Virus record (IMG/VR): IMGVR_UViG_3300028829_006752
Coordinates: 1-43,963 of that record
Reading direction: 5' to 3' (one strand)
Length of the DNA: 43,963 nt
Origin: a virus
The notes below the pieces were generated by a model that worked only from the letters and a program-made list of their open reading frames with translations, had not been told where the DNA came from and ran no database searches. Positions 16,408 to 24,889 of the stretch are shown here, in pieces (positions within the stretch are counted from its first letter, which is position 1; each line of letters begins with the position of its first letter). Position numbers and translations under genes: made by a program.

Positions 16408-17691
16408 CTAAATTGAAAGATTGCCTGTTATTGCAATTTTATTCACTGCTCCCGCTAAAGTAGCGGTGAATTCTATGCCAGAGAATAATCTAGCTAACTT
16501 GTCGGATGCGGAAATAGATGCAATATCAGGAATAGTAACCGTGTACTGCCCAAGACCATTACCATCGGCAGCAATCAAACCATTGTCTACACCTTGATCT
16601 AATATTTCCCTGATTTTATTTTCGATAATAACAGCACCTGCACCAGTATAGGGAATTTTTTCAAGATTAATCAATGTTGAATATAAATTTTCTTGAAGTC
16701 TTGCTTGCAACCAATCAGCTCCTCGAATAACATCAATATATTCACCAGACGCAACATAACCCAATCTTGTGATACTTTGGCTAGCAAAACTTTCATAAGT
16801 ATTTCCTTTGTTTGTAAATACACCCGAAGATTGAGAAGATATTAAATCATCTGGTAAAATTCCAACTAAGTTTTTAAACGCCCAATTAGATGAACCCGGA
16901 ACTGTTGGCAACATTCTGCCAATCCAAGCAGCGTCAGCAAAATAATTCGCAGTATCACCATTGTAAATGGTAGCCGTTCTATCATAAGACAAAGCATTTA
17001 ATTGATATAAAATGCTTCCTGTATCGGTTGAATCTAAGTTATCAGCATCAGAAGATCTTGCAAGAAAGAATCTTTTTAATGATTCAATTTTTCCCGCAGC
17101 ACTTAAAATATCAGCTTCAACAGCAGAAGTAATCGCTAGAGCATACCAAGTAGAATTGAAATTATAGCAATATTGAACTGCATTTCCCCAAGTTTCACTT
17201 AAAACATAAGCACCTGAACCAGTCGCGGGAGTAGCGGAAGGAGTGGAAGCGGCTGTATATTGTATATTATTATCATCAACAACAGTTGCAATTGTAAATG
17301 TTCCGTTATATTCAGCTTCGTTAAACCCTGCAACAGTAACTGACGCACCAATCTCGGCTTCAATGCCGATTCCTGTTTTATTAATATTAACAATATCTCC
17401 TGAAGGATTAGTTGAAGCTGTAATAGCAGTTGAAGCTTGAGCAACTTTTTTACCAATCATTATTGCAGCCGGAGTTTTTTCTTGTGAAAAAGCGGCTGAA
17501 GCCATTTTATATTCTGGATCGGTAGAAGCAAAATCAATTGCAACCTCCGTCATGTTAGAATAACTTTTTACCCTTTGATTAATCTTCATTGACTCACCTA
17601 AAAACATAGGTATTCCAAAACCAGCTTGAGTAATTGTTTTTGTAGAAAGGCTTATCGAAATATCGATTATTTGGTCTAATTTATTTGACAT
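16408..17691 (-). CDS. Tail sheath protein, DUF3383-like
   Basis: 427 residues. The N-terminus MSNKLDQIIDISISLSTKTI, then QAGFGIPMFLG, is typical of DUF3383 sheaths. A Ser/Thr/Ala-rich beta insertion lies near residues 90-160. The C-terminal core (WLQARLQENLYSTLINLEKIPYTG; ADGNGLGQYTVTIPD) is the conserved sheath domain. It establishes that the virion has a contractile tail. Confidence 0.9.
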   Translation of the reverse strand: MSNKLDQIIDISISLSTKTITQAGFGIPMFLGESMKINQRVKSYSNMTEVAIDFASTDPEYKMASAAFSQEKTPAAIMIGKKVAQASTAITASTNPSGDIVNINKTGIGIEAEIGASVTVAGFNEAEYNGTFTIATVVDDNNIQYTAASTPSATPATGSGAYVLSETWGNAVQYCYNFNSTWYALAITSAVEADILSAAGKIESLKRFFLARSSDADNLDSTDTGSILYQLNALSYDRTATIYNGDTANYFADAAWIGRMLPTVPGSSNWAFKNLVGILPDDLISSQSSGVFTNKGNTYESFASQSITRLGYVASGEYIDVIRGADWLQARLQENLYSTLINLEKIPYTGAGAVIIENKIREILDQGVDNGLIAADGNGLGQYTVTIPDIASISASDKLARLFSGIEFTATLAGAVNKIAITGNLSI

Positions 17692-17714
17692 ATTTTTATT
17701 TAAAATTATTAAAA

Positions 17715-18257
17715 TTATCCTATTGTCATTTCTATGTTGAATGGATTCGCTTGTTGTTTACCGTTTGCTTCACCAGAAATTTCAATAGAATTAATTGCTT
17801 TTATATTATCTTCTGTGGCGGAAGAATAATTTTTAGAAATTCTAAAAATTAATTGCAGCACACACCTTGTTTCGAAATTATTATTAATAGTTGTAGTAAC
17901 ATCAATAGGGTCGCTTTCTATACTAACATAAGCTATTTTACTTTGACATAATAAATCCAAATTACTTGCTAACTCTAATTTGTTTATCAATTCTAATAAA
18001 ATACCCATTCCATCTTCACTTATACAAGTTAATGATAAAACAATCTCTCTATCACCCTGCGTCTTACTTAATTCATTAGAATCAGGCTTTGAATAATAGT
18101 CAGTTCCACCAAGAAATCTAATAGACGATATTTTCATAGCTATGTAATCACCATTGGGCGTTGGAGCGTTTTGGTCAGACCATATAATTTTTTTACTTGT
18201 TAAAGTATTTATTATCGTTGCTAATTCAGATTTTAGCTCCATCATGTTTATACTCAT
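17715..18257 (-). CDS. Neck/tail terminator-like protein (gp12-like domain)
   Basis: 180 residues. WSDQNAPTPNGDYIAMKISS, followed by REIVLSLTCISEDGMGILLELINKL, matches the pattern of neck terminator proteins encoded just upstream of DUF3383 sheaths. It would cap the tail tube and join it to the head completion proteins. Confidence 0.72.
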   Translation of the reverse strand: MSINMMELKSELATIINTLTSKKIIWSDQNAPTPNGDYIAMKISSIRFLGGTDYYSKPDSNELSKTQGDREIVLSLTCISEDGMGILLELINKLELASNLDLLCQSKIAYVSIESDPIDVTTTINNNFETRCVLQLIFRISKNYSSATEDNIKAINSIEISGEANGKQQANPFNIEMTIG

Positions 18258-18260
18258 ACC

Positions 18261-18629
18261 CTACACAGACGGAACATTGTCATTTGTGGTTCTTTTGGCA
18301 ACAAATACCTTGTAATGATTGAGAACATTATTTTTCCAATCATATATTCTAACGACTTCAAATTCATCACCATCTATAATAACTATATCGGAATTTACAC
18401 CATTACCTTTTTCTATATTATGTAATTTTGTAAAAGTAAACAATTTTTTTGTTTCAAGCTCTCTTTTATTTTCAGGAAGCAATAATATTTCCGATCCTGT
18501 CATCGGTTGCACGCTAGCCGTTATAGTAAACTCTGTATCAGAGCCTGATACTTTAAAAAACCCCGAACTATCGTATTCCCCCGATGCTCTTCGTTTTACT
18601 GTTAAAGTGTACCTTCTAAAGCTACTCAT
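18261..18629 (-). CDS. Head-tail adaptor-like protein
   Basis: 122 residues, beta-rich, starting MSSFRRYTLTVKRRASGEYD. ITASVQPMTGSEILLLPENKRE and VVRIYDWKNNVLNHYKVFVA are the features of small head-closure or stopper proteins. Its start overlaps the upstream gene by four bases. Specific structural role inferred from order. Confidence 0.65.
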   Translation of the reverse strand: MSSFRRYTLTVKRRASGEYDSSGFFKVSGSDTEFTITASVQPMTGSEILLLPENKRELETKKLFTFTKLHNIEKGNGVNSDIVIIDGDEFEVVRIYDWKNNVLNHYKVFVAKRTTNDNVPSV

Positions 18630-19072
18630 TTCTTTCTTAATTCACTTGATATTTTATTTCTCATCTCCCCTGTGTCAATCAATGGGTTTGATGAGCCTTT
18701 AGCTTTTATAGTACTTGCCGCATTCGAAGGAGAGCGTAAATCAACAATCGTTTGTTTTATAGCTGATTCTTGTTCCAATCCTATGAGTTTAAGCTTTTTT
18801 ATAACATTATAATCTCCTCTTGATATCGATCTTGCTATATCATTAAATCTACTTGTAACTTTTTTTACATTTTTATTATAAGTTGACCTTATAAAAGATC
18901 TTTCAGGTATAACGGAATTACCAGTATTTGCACCAAATTCATTTACAATACCTTTTGTCAATACTTCATCACCTACCTTTGTAAACAGCCCTACAGCAAC
19001 TTTTTGAGAGTCTAGCTCCTTGAAAGCATTTAGATATCTCTTGAATCCACTATCGACTAATTTAACTCCCAC
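18626..19072 (-). CDS. HK97 gp10-like tail completion/virion morphogenesis protein
   Basis: 148 residues, basic. VAVGLFTKVGDEVLTKGIVNEFG then IPERSFIRST and, near the end, SSNPLIDTGEMRNKISSEL: the E-G-...-P-x-R-x-F-x-R and DTG signatures of gp10-like proteins. It overlaps both neighbours, as is usual in compact head-tail operons. Confidence 0.82.
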   Translation of the reverse strand: MGVKLVDSGFKRYLNAFKELDSQKVAVGLFTKVGDEVLTKGIVNEFGANTGNSVIPERSFIRSTYNKNVKKVTSRFNDIARSISRGDYNVIKKLKLIGLEQESAIKQTIVDLRSPSNAASTIKAKGSSNPLIDTGEMRNKISSELRKK

Positions 19073-19418
19073 GGGTTATATAAAAGTTGGGGAGGCGTGA
19101 CTTTAATAACCTATTATAAGAATCTAAATATTGCGTAGTATTAGCTGTAGTGCCCGAAGTATTGCCTCCGTAACTTCTGCTTAAATCTCCCTCCCGCTCT
19201 TGAGTAAGCACTCCTCTAGAATTGCCATCTCGAGAGCTTAACTCTAACAAATGGCAAGCATAATATGCGACAGCTAAATTGTAGGTATTTGTATCAGAAA
19301 ATAAAGTAAGAGTTACTTCATTCATAGCAATACTTATAAACCTATTTTTTTTGTCTGTAGAATTATTAGCGTCAACTTCTGCAGCAATATCAGAAATCCA
19401 CTCAAGAGCAGTTGTCAT
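19062..19418 (-). CDS. Head-tail connector protein, DUF4054-like
   Basis: 118 residues. NLAVAYYACHLLELSSRDGN, then REGDLSRSYG, is the DUF4054 signature (AxxYxAxHLL, EGDLSxSY). It binds the portal as part of the connector. The stop overlaps the next gene by 11 bases, and the start shares one base with the upstream stop (TAATG at 19418). Confidence 0.85.
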   Translation of the reverse strand: MTTALEWISDIAAEVDANNSTDKKNRFISIAMNEVTLTLFSDTNTYNLAVAYYACHLLELSSRDGNSRGVLTQEREGDLSRSYGGNTSGTTANTTQYLDSYNRLLKSRLPNFYITRGS

Positions 19419-19792
19419 TATTGTTTTGCTTTAATTAATTCAATAATTTGTTCTTTGTTTTGACCCTTAGTCTTAATTGCTAAATTTTCAGCAATTTCTA
19501 CTAAAGTTTCTTTATCTTGAGCCGCAAGTTCGATGTCCGAAAGATCAACTCTATCTTCGTTAGAGTTTGCCTCAACCTCTCTTGCTTCATTTTTCATTTT
19601 AGAGGGAGTTTTTGCAGTATCTTCGGCAACTAAAACTAAACCCGAAGTTTTAACCATAGCTTCATACATAGGATGAGCTTTGATTAATTTAAATTCTTTA
19701 TTAGTTAATTCGTTAACGCCATCTTTTAAAGCAATAGTGCCTTCAGTGGTTCTAAATCTCAATAAACCTTTAGTTCTTTTCAATATTTTCAT
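19418..19792 (-). CDS. Small head protein with C-terminal HeH/SAP-like motif
   Basis: 124 residues. The N-terminal half is beta-rich (LLRFRTTEGTIALKDGVNEL) and the middle linker acidic. The last 30 residues, KETLVEIAENLAIKTKGQNK then EQIIELIKAKQ, form a helix-extended-helix or SAP/LEM-like nucleic-acid-binding motif common in small phage head proteins. Exact role unknown. Confidence 0.62.
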   Translation of the reverse strand: MKILKRTKGLLRFRTTEGTIALKDGVNELTNKEFKLIKAHPMYEAMVKTSGLVLVAEDTAKTPSKMKNEAREVEANSNEDRVDLSDIELAAQDKETLVEIAENLAIKTKGQNKEQIIELIKAKQ

Positions 19793-19853
19793 GATTATAT
19801 TAAATAGTTAACCCTTCTAGGCTAGATAAAGTTATCTAGCCTATATTTAATAA

Positions 19854-20882
19854 TTATATACCGTAATTATAGGAAAGAGAGTAAGGGAAGAATACCCTTG
19901 TTCCACCGCATCTTGCTTCAATAATATTTTTTGTTGCAAGATTTTTAATTTGTGGTGCATGAGGCATCAACCTTATAGGTAAAACTCCTTCAAGTTTTTC
20001 CTCTGATTTGTTATAAATTACAAAACCAGATTTTGTCCCACTTACAAAGCCATTTTTAAGCTGCTGAACCCATTCAACTTTTAAATTATACTCTTGTTCA
20101 ATATATTTCAATACCGACATACCAGAATAATTTGTAACATCTAGCGGCGTCTTCTTAATTAAATGGTAATTTGTAGCGTCAACAAGCATATGAGTAGGTA
20201 TCTCGTTACCATTGCTGACATCTATCATATCATTTATCGCCTCTTCAACATCAGCAAGAATGTTAGCGGCAGTTTTAGTTGACCAAGTAGTCGTTGAGCC
20301 AGCACCTGTGGCAGCCACAGCATCAATAGGAACATTACTATTGTTAAACATTCCAGTAATGCCAAATCTAGAATCACCAAAACCTAGCATTTTTTCAACT
20401 TTTTGATCAACGGCTTTTCTAGCGGCTAACGCTTTGCTTGTAATTACAGATCTACCAACATTTCCAAGCATTCTGTCTTTTCTCATATCTTGAACAGAAT
20501 AGATATAAGCATCAGCTATAGATTTAATCTTATTGGTATACTCGTTACCAAAAACCTCTACCGTTTTAATATCATCGGAAAAATCTCCAACAATATCAGC
20601 TTCACCAGAGGAATCAAGAACATCGTAAGTATCTTCCTCAGCTCCTTCTGGAATTGAAGTGTTGATTGGCAATAAACCACCATTTAACAATTTCAATTCA
20701 GCATAAGTTGGCATAAAGATTTTTTGCCGAACAAATTCTAGGTTTCTAGCGAAAAAGAAGGCATCATCATTTTTCACAAGTCCTACTTGTTTAGCGGCGT
20801 TCTCATAAGACATAAACTCAGATAAAGAAGTGTCAATTTTTAACTCCTCTCCGTTATCTAGTTTGAATTTTTGAATAGTCAT
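19854..20882 (-). CDS. Major capsid protein, DUF2184-like
   Basis: 342 residues. FFARNLEFVRQKIFMPTYAE then SIADAYIYSVQDMRKDRMLG and ARKAVDQKVEKMLGFGD are diagnostic of DUF2184 capsid proteins (HK97 fold). The C-terminal segment IKNLATKNIIEARCGGTRVF contains the conserved P-domain strand. It is one of few genes flanked by gaps on both sides, as expected for a highly expressed protein. Confidence 0.9.
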   Translation of the reverse strand: MTIQKFKLDNGEELKIDTSLSEFMSYENAAKQVGLVKNDDAFFFARNLEFVRQKIFMPTYAELKLLNGGLLPINTSIPEGAEEDTYDVLDSSGEADIVGDFSDDIKTVEVFGNEYTNKIKSIADAYIYSVQDMRKDRMLGNVGRSVITSKALAARKAVDQKVEKMLGFGDSRFGITGMFNNSNVPIDAVAATGAGSTTTWSTKTAANILADVEEAINDMIDVSNGNEIPTHMLVDATNYHLIKKTPLDVTNYSGMSVLKYIEQEYNLKVEWVQQLKNGFVSGTKSGFVIYNKSEEKLEGVLPIRLMPHAPQIKNLATKNIIEARCGGTRVFFPYSLSYNYGI

Positions 20883-20909
20883 AATATTATTATAATTTAA
20901 AGTTATTAA

Positions 20910-21674
20910 TTACGGTTGGTTAATTTCTACTTTTGCCAAAGCAGGGGAACTTGTAGTTCCAATTGCACCACTTACAAATTTAGCACTTGACACACTTAGG
21001 TTTCCAGAAGAGTCATTTGTAAATTGACCTTGGTTTGATTCGTTTGCTTTGTTATTATAAATATAAACTGAATCACCATAAGCAACTGTAGCGACAACTT
21101 CAACAAAGATAACGCCTTTTGTTAAAACATTAACCGCATCATTGATTTGGTATTTGTCATCGCCTCCAATTGTTACAGGCTGACCATATCTAAGCGAGGC
21201 AATGCCTTCGAATACATCAACCGAAGTATAAACTAAAGTTGAACCTGCCTGTGAAGCACCCGCAGCAACAACAACATTAGATATTGTTATATTTGATGTT
21301 GCATTATCAATGGTAATTAATATTTCACGACCTGTGCCAGCAACAGCACTAACACCTGTTAAGGCGTCAATTGCGGCAATAACAGCTGCAAAAGTAACAG
21401 CATGAGAGGTTGAAAATGTTACCTGTGATATAGCGACACCGTTGACATTCAAATCAATAGTGTTTGAAGTCACAAAATCTGCGTCAAAAGTTAAAGAAGC
21501 TTTTGATTTAAATATATTTTTAACGTCGACTCCGCCAACAACTCCTTTAACCACAGCTCTACCAAACTCAATTGCTTGTTGAGCGTTTCTTGTTTTAGTG
21601 TTGCTATCTTCTAAAGTAGCTATCTGACCTTTTTTTCCAACATCCAGATAATTTTGATATTTAGTAATAGGCAT
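20910..21674 (-). CDS. Capsid structural cement protein
   Basis: 254 residues. MPITKYQNYLDVGKKGQIA, followed later by RYGQPVTIGGDDKYQINDAV and KGVIFVEVVATVAYGDSVYI, resembles the cement proteins paired with DUF2184 capsids. The middle (SLTFDADFVTSNTIDLNVNG onward) looks like an inserted beta domain. It probably trimerises on the capsid surface. Confidence 0.75.
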   Translation of the reverse strand: MPITKYQNYLDVGKKGQIATLEDSNTKTRNAQQAIEFGRAVVKGVVGGVDVKNIFKSKASLTFDADFVTSNTIDLNVNGVAISQVTFSTSHAVTFAAVIAAIDALTGVSAVAGTGREILITIDNATSNITISNVVVAAGASQAGSTLVYTSVDVFEGIASLRYGQPVTIGGDDKYQINDAVNVLTKGVIFVEVVATVAYGDSVYIYNNKANESNQGQFTNDSSGNLSVSSAKFVSGAIGTTSSPALAKVEINQP

Positions 21675-21690
21675 AATTATATTATTTAGA

Positions 21691-21720
21691 GTTAATTTAA
21701 GTTAATTTAAGTTAATTTAG
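21691..21720 (-). repeat. Three tandem 10-bp repeats in the leader of the cement gene
   Basis: GTTAATTTAA occurs three times head to tail (last base of the third differs), 17-46 bases upstream of the cement start. It may act as an A/T-rich translation enhancer or protein-binding site; nothing proves either. Confidence 0.6.
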
Positions 21721-21730
21721 ACAGGTGCAT

Positions 21731-22282
21731 TTAATAACCAATTGCACCCTTCTTAAACAAATAAATACGGGTTCTTTGAATTAAGTTTCTTTGTAAATCT
21801 TCATTGCTAAGAGCAACCTCAGAATCCTCGGAATCTTTTTTTGAACCAGTAATTTCCATATTTTTGCCAAGATTAACATCTTTTTTCATGTCAATCACGG
21901 CATCAAAACGAGCATTAATGTATTCATCATTTTTTTCATCAGCGTTAAATTCTGGCGAAAAAGCAATGATAACTTTTGTTTTAATGTCTTTGTCAGACAA
22001 GCTTGAAATATCTTCATCTTTTTTTAAAAATTCACAAGCTTTCTTTTCCAAAGAAATTCTTTCTTTTACTTTAGAATCAATTACTTCCGAATAATCTTTA
22101 TCAGACAATTCATCAACCTTTGCTTTCAAAGCATCTCTTTCACCCTCCAAAGAATCTACTTTCTTTTGTAAATCTTTTTCAGAGCTTTTAAGGTTAGCAT
22201 TACTTGTTTCAAGAGTATCAATCTTAGAAAAGACTTCATCTGAAACTTCATAATCCTTTCCATCTAATCTTATTTGTTTCAT
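21731..22282 (-). other. Possible internal translation product: scaffold domain of the DUF2213 protein
   Basis: ATG at 22282 is in frame and follows a low-complexity linker encoding VFNNLNNFNNLS. The next residues form a compact beta start and then a long coiled coil, ending MEITGSKKDSED... and YLFKKGAIGY. A 183-residue stand-alone scaffold is plausible. No Shine-Dalgarno is visible, but few genes here have one. Confidence 0.4.
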
Positions 22283-22861
22283 AGACAAATTATTAAAGTT
22301 ATTAAGGTTATTAAAAACACAAACAGCTTCTTGCTTATCAAGGTTTAACCTAGCTTTGTTGCCAGCCCTGCCTTGATAAACAATGGCTAAATGATTCCCT
22401 CTTATGTTCGTCTGAACATAATCATATTTTTCTCCATTATGAATACCATCTTCCTTTACAAGATCCACATTATAACCATACGAAAGACCTCGCTTACCTG
22501 AATTTATAGCATCAATTGCTTTTTTATCAGTTATTTTTAATTTTGTCAATAAAAAACTATCATCTTTGCGTTTTACATCTTCGCCTGTAAATCCTACAGC
22601 TAATTCTTTGGCATTATCAGCATTAACACCTTCATCAGGGTGTTCATTTGTAATTGGAAGCATTTTGAATGAATTTATAGCGTCTTTTTGAAATACTTCT
22701 GCAGGTATTCTTAATTCTCTTTGAACAGAACCATCTGCTTTCATATAACTAAATACACCCGTTCTAGTAGCTATCGCATATCCTTCTAAATACCCCTCTG
22801 GTGTTCTTGTGATTTTAACTTCATCTAAGTTAAAATTATCGTATCTAATTACATTTTTCAT
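21731..22861 (-). CDS. DUF2213 prohead protease with C-terminal scaffold-like domain
   Basis: 376 residues. Residues 1-175 match DUF2213 maturation proteases: PEGYLEGYAIATRTGVFSY, MLPITNEHPDEGV, GKRGLSYGY and RGNHLAIVYQGRAG carry the candidate His and Ser residues. Residues 194-376 form a coiled-coil scaffold-like half (LKSSEKDLQKKVDSLEGERD). An in-frame Met at residue 194 (22282) begins MKQIRLDGKDYEV, which looks like a second N-terminus, so a separate scaffold may be made, as in lambda C/Nu3. It overlaps the upstream gene by four bases. Confidence 0.85.
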   Translation of the reverse strand: MKNVIRYDNFNLDEVKITRTPEGYLEGYAIATRTGVFSYMKADGSVQRELRIPAEVFQKDAINSFKMLPITNEHPDEGVNADNAKELAVGFTGEDVKRKDDSFLLTKLKITDKKAIDAINSGKRGLSYGYNVDLVKEDGIHNGEKYDYVQTNIRGNHLAIVYQGRAGNKARLNLDKQEAVCVFNNLNNFNNLSMKQIRLDGKDYEVSDEVFSKIDTLETSNANLKSSEKDLQKKVDSLEGERDALKAKVDELSDKDYSEVIDSKVKERISLEKKACEFLKKDEDISSLSDKDIKTKVIIAFSPEFNADEKNDEYINARFDAVIDMKKDVNLGKNMEITGSKKDSEDSEVALSNEDLQRNLIQRTRIYLFKKGAIGY

Positions 22862-23205
22862 TGTTGGATTATTCCATAATTAATAAATTTATCTATATAA
22901 TAGCCTGTAACGCTGACATCAGTATCTACAGAGCTATTTGCTAATTCTATTTTAATATAAAAGGGAATAGTTTCGCTTATCTCTATTTCCTTTCCTTCTT
23001 TTGTTTGCTTATATATAATATCGCTATCTACATAATAATAGTATATATCATTATCATAAGAAACCATATAATTTATATAAGCAGTGTCCAATAGTCCATG
23101 CACTCCTATTGAAACATTAGCTCCATTTGGAAAGTATTTAGGCTCAGATATAATATCGTTTGTTTGATTATTTAAAAAGTAAACAGTTTCAATTTTTGCT
23201 TTCAT
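22858..23205 (-). CDS. Protein of unknown function in the head operon (115 aa)
   Basis: Beta-rich, acidic, beginning MKAKIETVYFLNNQTNDIIS, with many Tyr and Asp (SYDNDIYYYYVDSDIIYK). It overlaps both neighbours by four bases, so it is translated with them. Probably a virion-associated or assembly protein. No family recognised. Confidence 0.65.
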   Translation of the reverse strand: MKAKIETVYFLNNQTNDIISEPKYFPNGANVSIGVHGLLDTAYINYMVSYDNDIYYYYVDSDIIYKQTKEGKEIEISETIPFYIKIELANSSVDTDVSVTGYYIDKFINYGIIQQ

Positions 23206-23948
23206 ATTTCGCGAATTAAATGTATTTTCCCATCGCTTCCTCTGTGATTGTCTATAAAATTAATTAAAAAATCATAATCACTTCTGCCTAACAATGCTGT
23301 TTTTAATTTCTCTGCTCCTGCTGTTATGTCAACAACAACTCCTTCGGGATTATAAAATTCAAAAGTAATATCACTTAATTCATTAGCTGTTGTTGCAACA
23401 TTTATTTGCTTAAAATATTTTCCATATAATTTTTTGTTGTAAGGTAAAATATATTCTCTTAAGTCCACAGCAAGATCTTTACTGAAAGAATCATGAAATA
23501 ACTTATTCCAGAAAACGCTAGGCATACTTATTTGAAGACCATCTTGAAAATATGTCACTATGTGTTTTGATATTTCTTCTTCTGGCACAATTTTATAAAC
23601 ATAAGTTTGAAGAATATTTATAAAGTGTTTTCTACATATATTATTATAATCTATGGTTAAAGTTTTACCGTTCTTAATAGTTATTTTTTTTGATAAATTA
23701 AAGGAAGTTTGAAGAGCTTCTAATTTCTTAAACTTTAAATCTATTAAATTATAATAATTAATTAAATCTTTAGCTTTATTAACCATAACAATTGTCTCGT
23801 CAATTAATTCAAAGCATTGACCTGTTTTGAGCTTTAAAGAAGTTGACCTAACTTTTTCATATAATGAATCAGAATCAGCAAACCTATTGTTAAGAGGTTC
23901 GAAAGAAATAAATCTATTTTGAATTTTTTTAAATAAATAACTATTCAT
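23202..23948 (-). CDS. Protein of unknown function in the head operon (248 aa)
   Basis: Mixed helical protein, basic, beginning MNSYLFKKIQNRFISFEPLN. The middle contains KKITIKNGKTLTIDYNNICRKHF. There is no membrane segment, signal peptide or known motif. It is translated between the fibre-like protein and the DUF2213 gene, with a four-base overlap downstream. Function unknown; assembly role is inferred from position only. Confidence 0.65.
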   Translation of the reverse strand: MNSYLFKKIQNRFISFEPLNNRFADSDSLYEKVRSTSLKLKTGQCFELIDETIVMVNKAKDLINYYNLIDLKFKKLEALQTSFNLSKKITIKNGKTLTIDYNNICRKHFINILQTYVYKIVPEEEISKHIVTYFQDGLQISMPSVFWNKLFHDSFSKDLAVDLREYILPYNKKLYGKYFKQINVATTANELSDITFEFYNPEGVVVDITAGAEKLKTALLGRSDYDFLINFIDNHRGSDGKIHLIREI

Positions 23949-23949
23949 C

Positions 23950-24816
23950 TTAATAAGTTCCGTTAAAAATTAATATCTCTAATTGTAAATTAGTATCACC
24001 CCAGTTACCACCATCTGCCCTATAAACTTCATAATAACCCGTAGTTGATGTCCTTGATATTATTTTGCAAATAAAAGCATCGTTACTATTGCTACTGAAA
24101 ATTTCAGTAGAAAAAAAGGGATCGGATATTGTTGCACCGTAATTAAATGCACCGCCCTTTTTCTTGCCTCCCGAAGAACCGACCAGCACTCTCAATCTTT
24201 TAACTAAAAATCTTGCGTCATTTCCTTGCGGTATAGTATTGAGATCTGTTCCAAAATTTTTATTAAAAGCATTGTTTTTACTAAACAATGGCTCTTTAGT
24301 GTCTAATTCCTCTTGAGTAGCAATAATTGGATTCAATTTATCTAAGGCGGAAGCACTCAATATTTTGGCGGGTTTTTGGTAGTTTTCTGGATAAAAATTA
24401 CTTAATATCTCATAATATATTCGAATAGGGTAAGATGAGTGAGGTATTCCGCTTAATACAACTGAATCATTCGTATTGCTATTTACCTTAACTTTACTGG
24501 AAAATAATTCAGTTGCACCTGTATAAGCAAATTCCTCCCTATCATCACTTCTGACAATAAATGCTGTTCCTGTAATGTTAGCAGGAATAAAGGGGGCAGA
24601 GATACCGTTAGAGTTGGCTGTTAATGTTACATTTGTTGAATTTATAACTCCAGCATTGAAATCTTGATATCCCCATATTCCCCTTCTTTGATTTAATTGG
24701 GACTTTGGTATTCCAGAGTCCTGAAATTCTTCATTAGAGCCTATAGAGATTAAATTACCATCTACTCCACCCGGTAGTTTATTATTTATTTTTCTTCCTA
24801 TGAAGCTAATGCCCAT
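23950..24816 (-). CDS. Head fibre-like structural protein
   Basis: 288 residues. The middle segment KEPLFSKNNAFNKNFGTDLN, then TIPQGNDARF, is a trimerising hinge motif found in phage fibres and neck appendages. The N-terminal part (GISFIGRKINNKLPG) looks like an attachment peptide, and the C-terminal part is a beta sandwich ending EILIFNGTY. It lies inside the capsid operon rather than with the tail fibre, so a capsid-borne fibre is likely. The gene follows a 73-base gap with its own promoter-like site. Confidence 0.62.
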   Translation of the reverse strand: MGISFIGRKINNKLPGGVDGNLISIGSNEEFQDSGIPKSQLNQRRGIWGYQDFNAGVINSTNVTLTANSNGISAPFIPANITGTAFIVRSDDREEFAYTGATELFSSKVKVNSNTNDSVVLSGIPHSSYPIRIYYEILSNFYPENYQKPAKILSASALDKLNPIIATQEELDTKEPLFSKNNAFNKNFGTDLNTIPQGNDARFLVKRLRVLVGSSGGKKKGGAFNYGATISDPFFSTEIFSSNSNDAFICKIISRTSTTGYYEVYRADGGNWGDTNLQLEILIFNGTY

Positions 24817-24833
24817 TAACGATGTATATTAAA

Positions 24834-24863
24834 AATAATATTAACATTATATCATAATATGTT
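24834..24863 (-). promoter_or_regulatory. Extended -10 promoter candidate inside a palindrome, upstream of the head fibre gene
   Basis: On the minus strand TGATATAAT (24854-24846) is an extended -10. It sits within the imperfect inverted repeat TTAACATTAT/ATAATATGTTAA (24841-24865). The site is about 30 bases from the start at 24816, in a gap between two otherwise tightly packed gene groups. No good -35 is seen. The palindrome could be an operator. Confidence 0.4.
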
Positions 24864-24889
24864 AAATAATAAAAAGTAAACCTTTTTTT

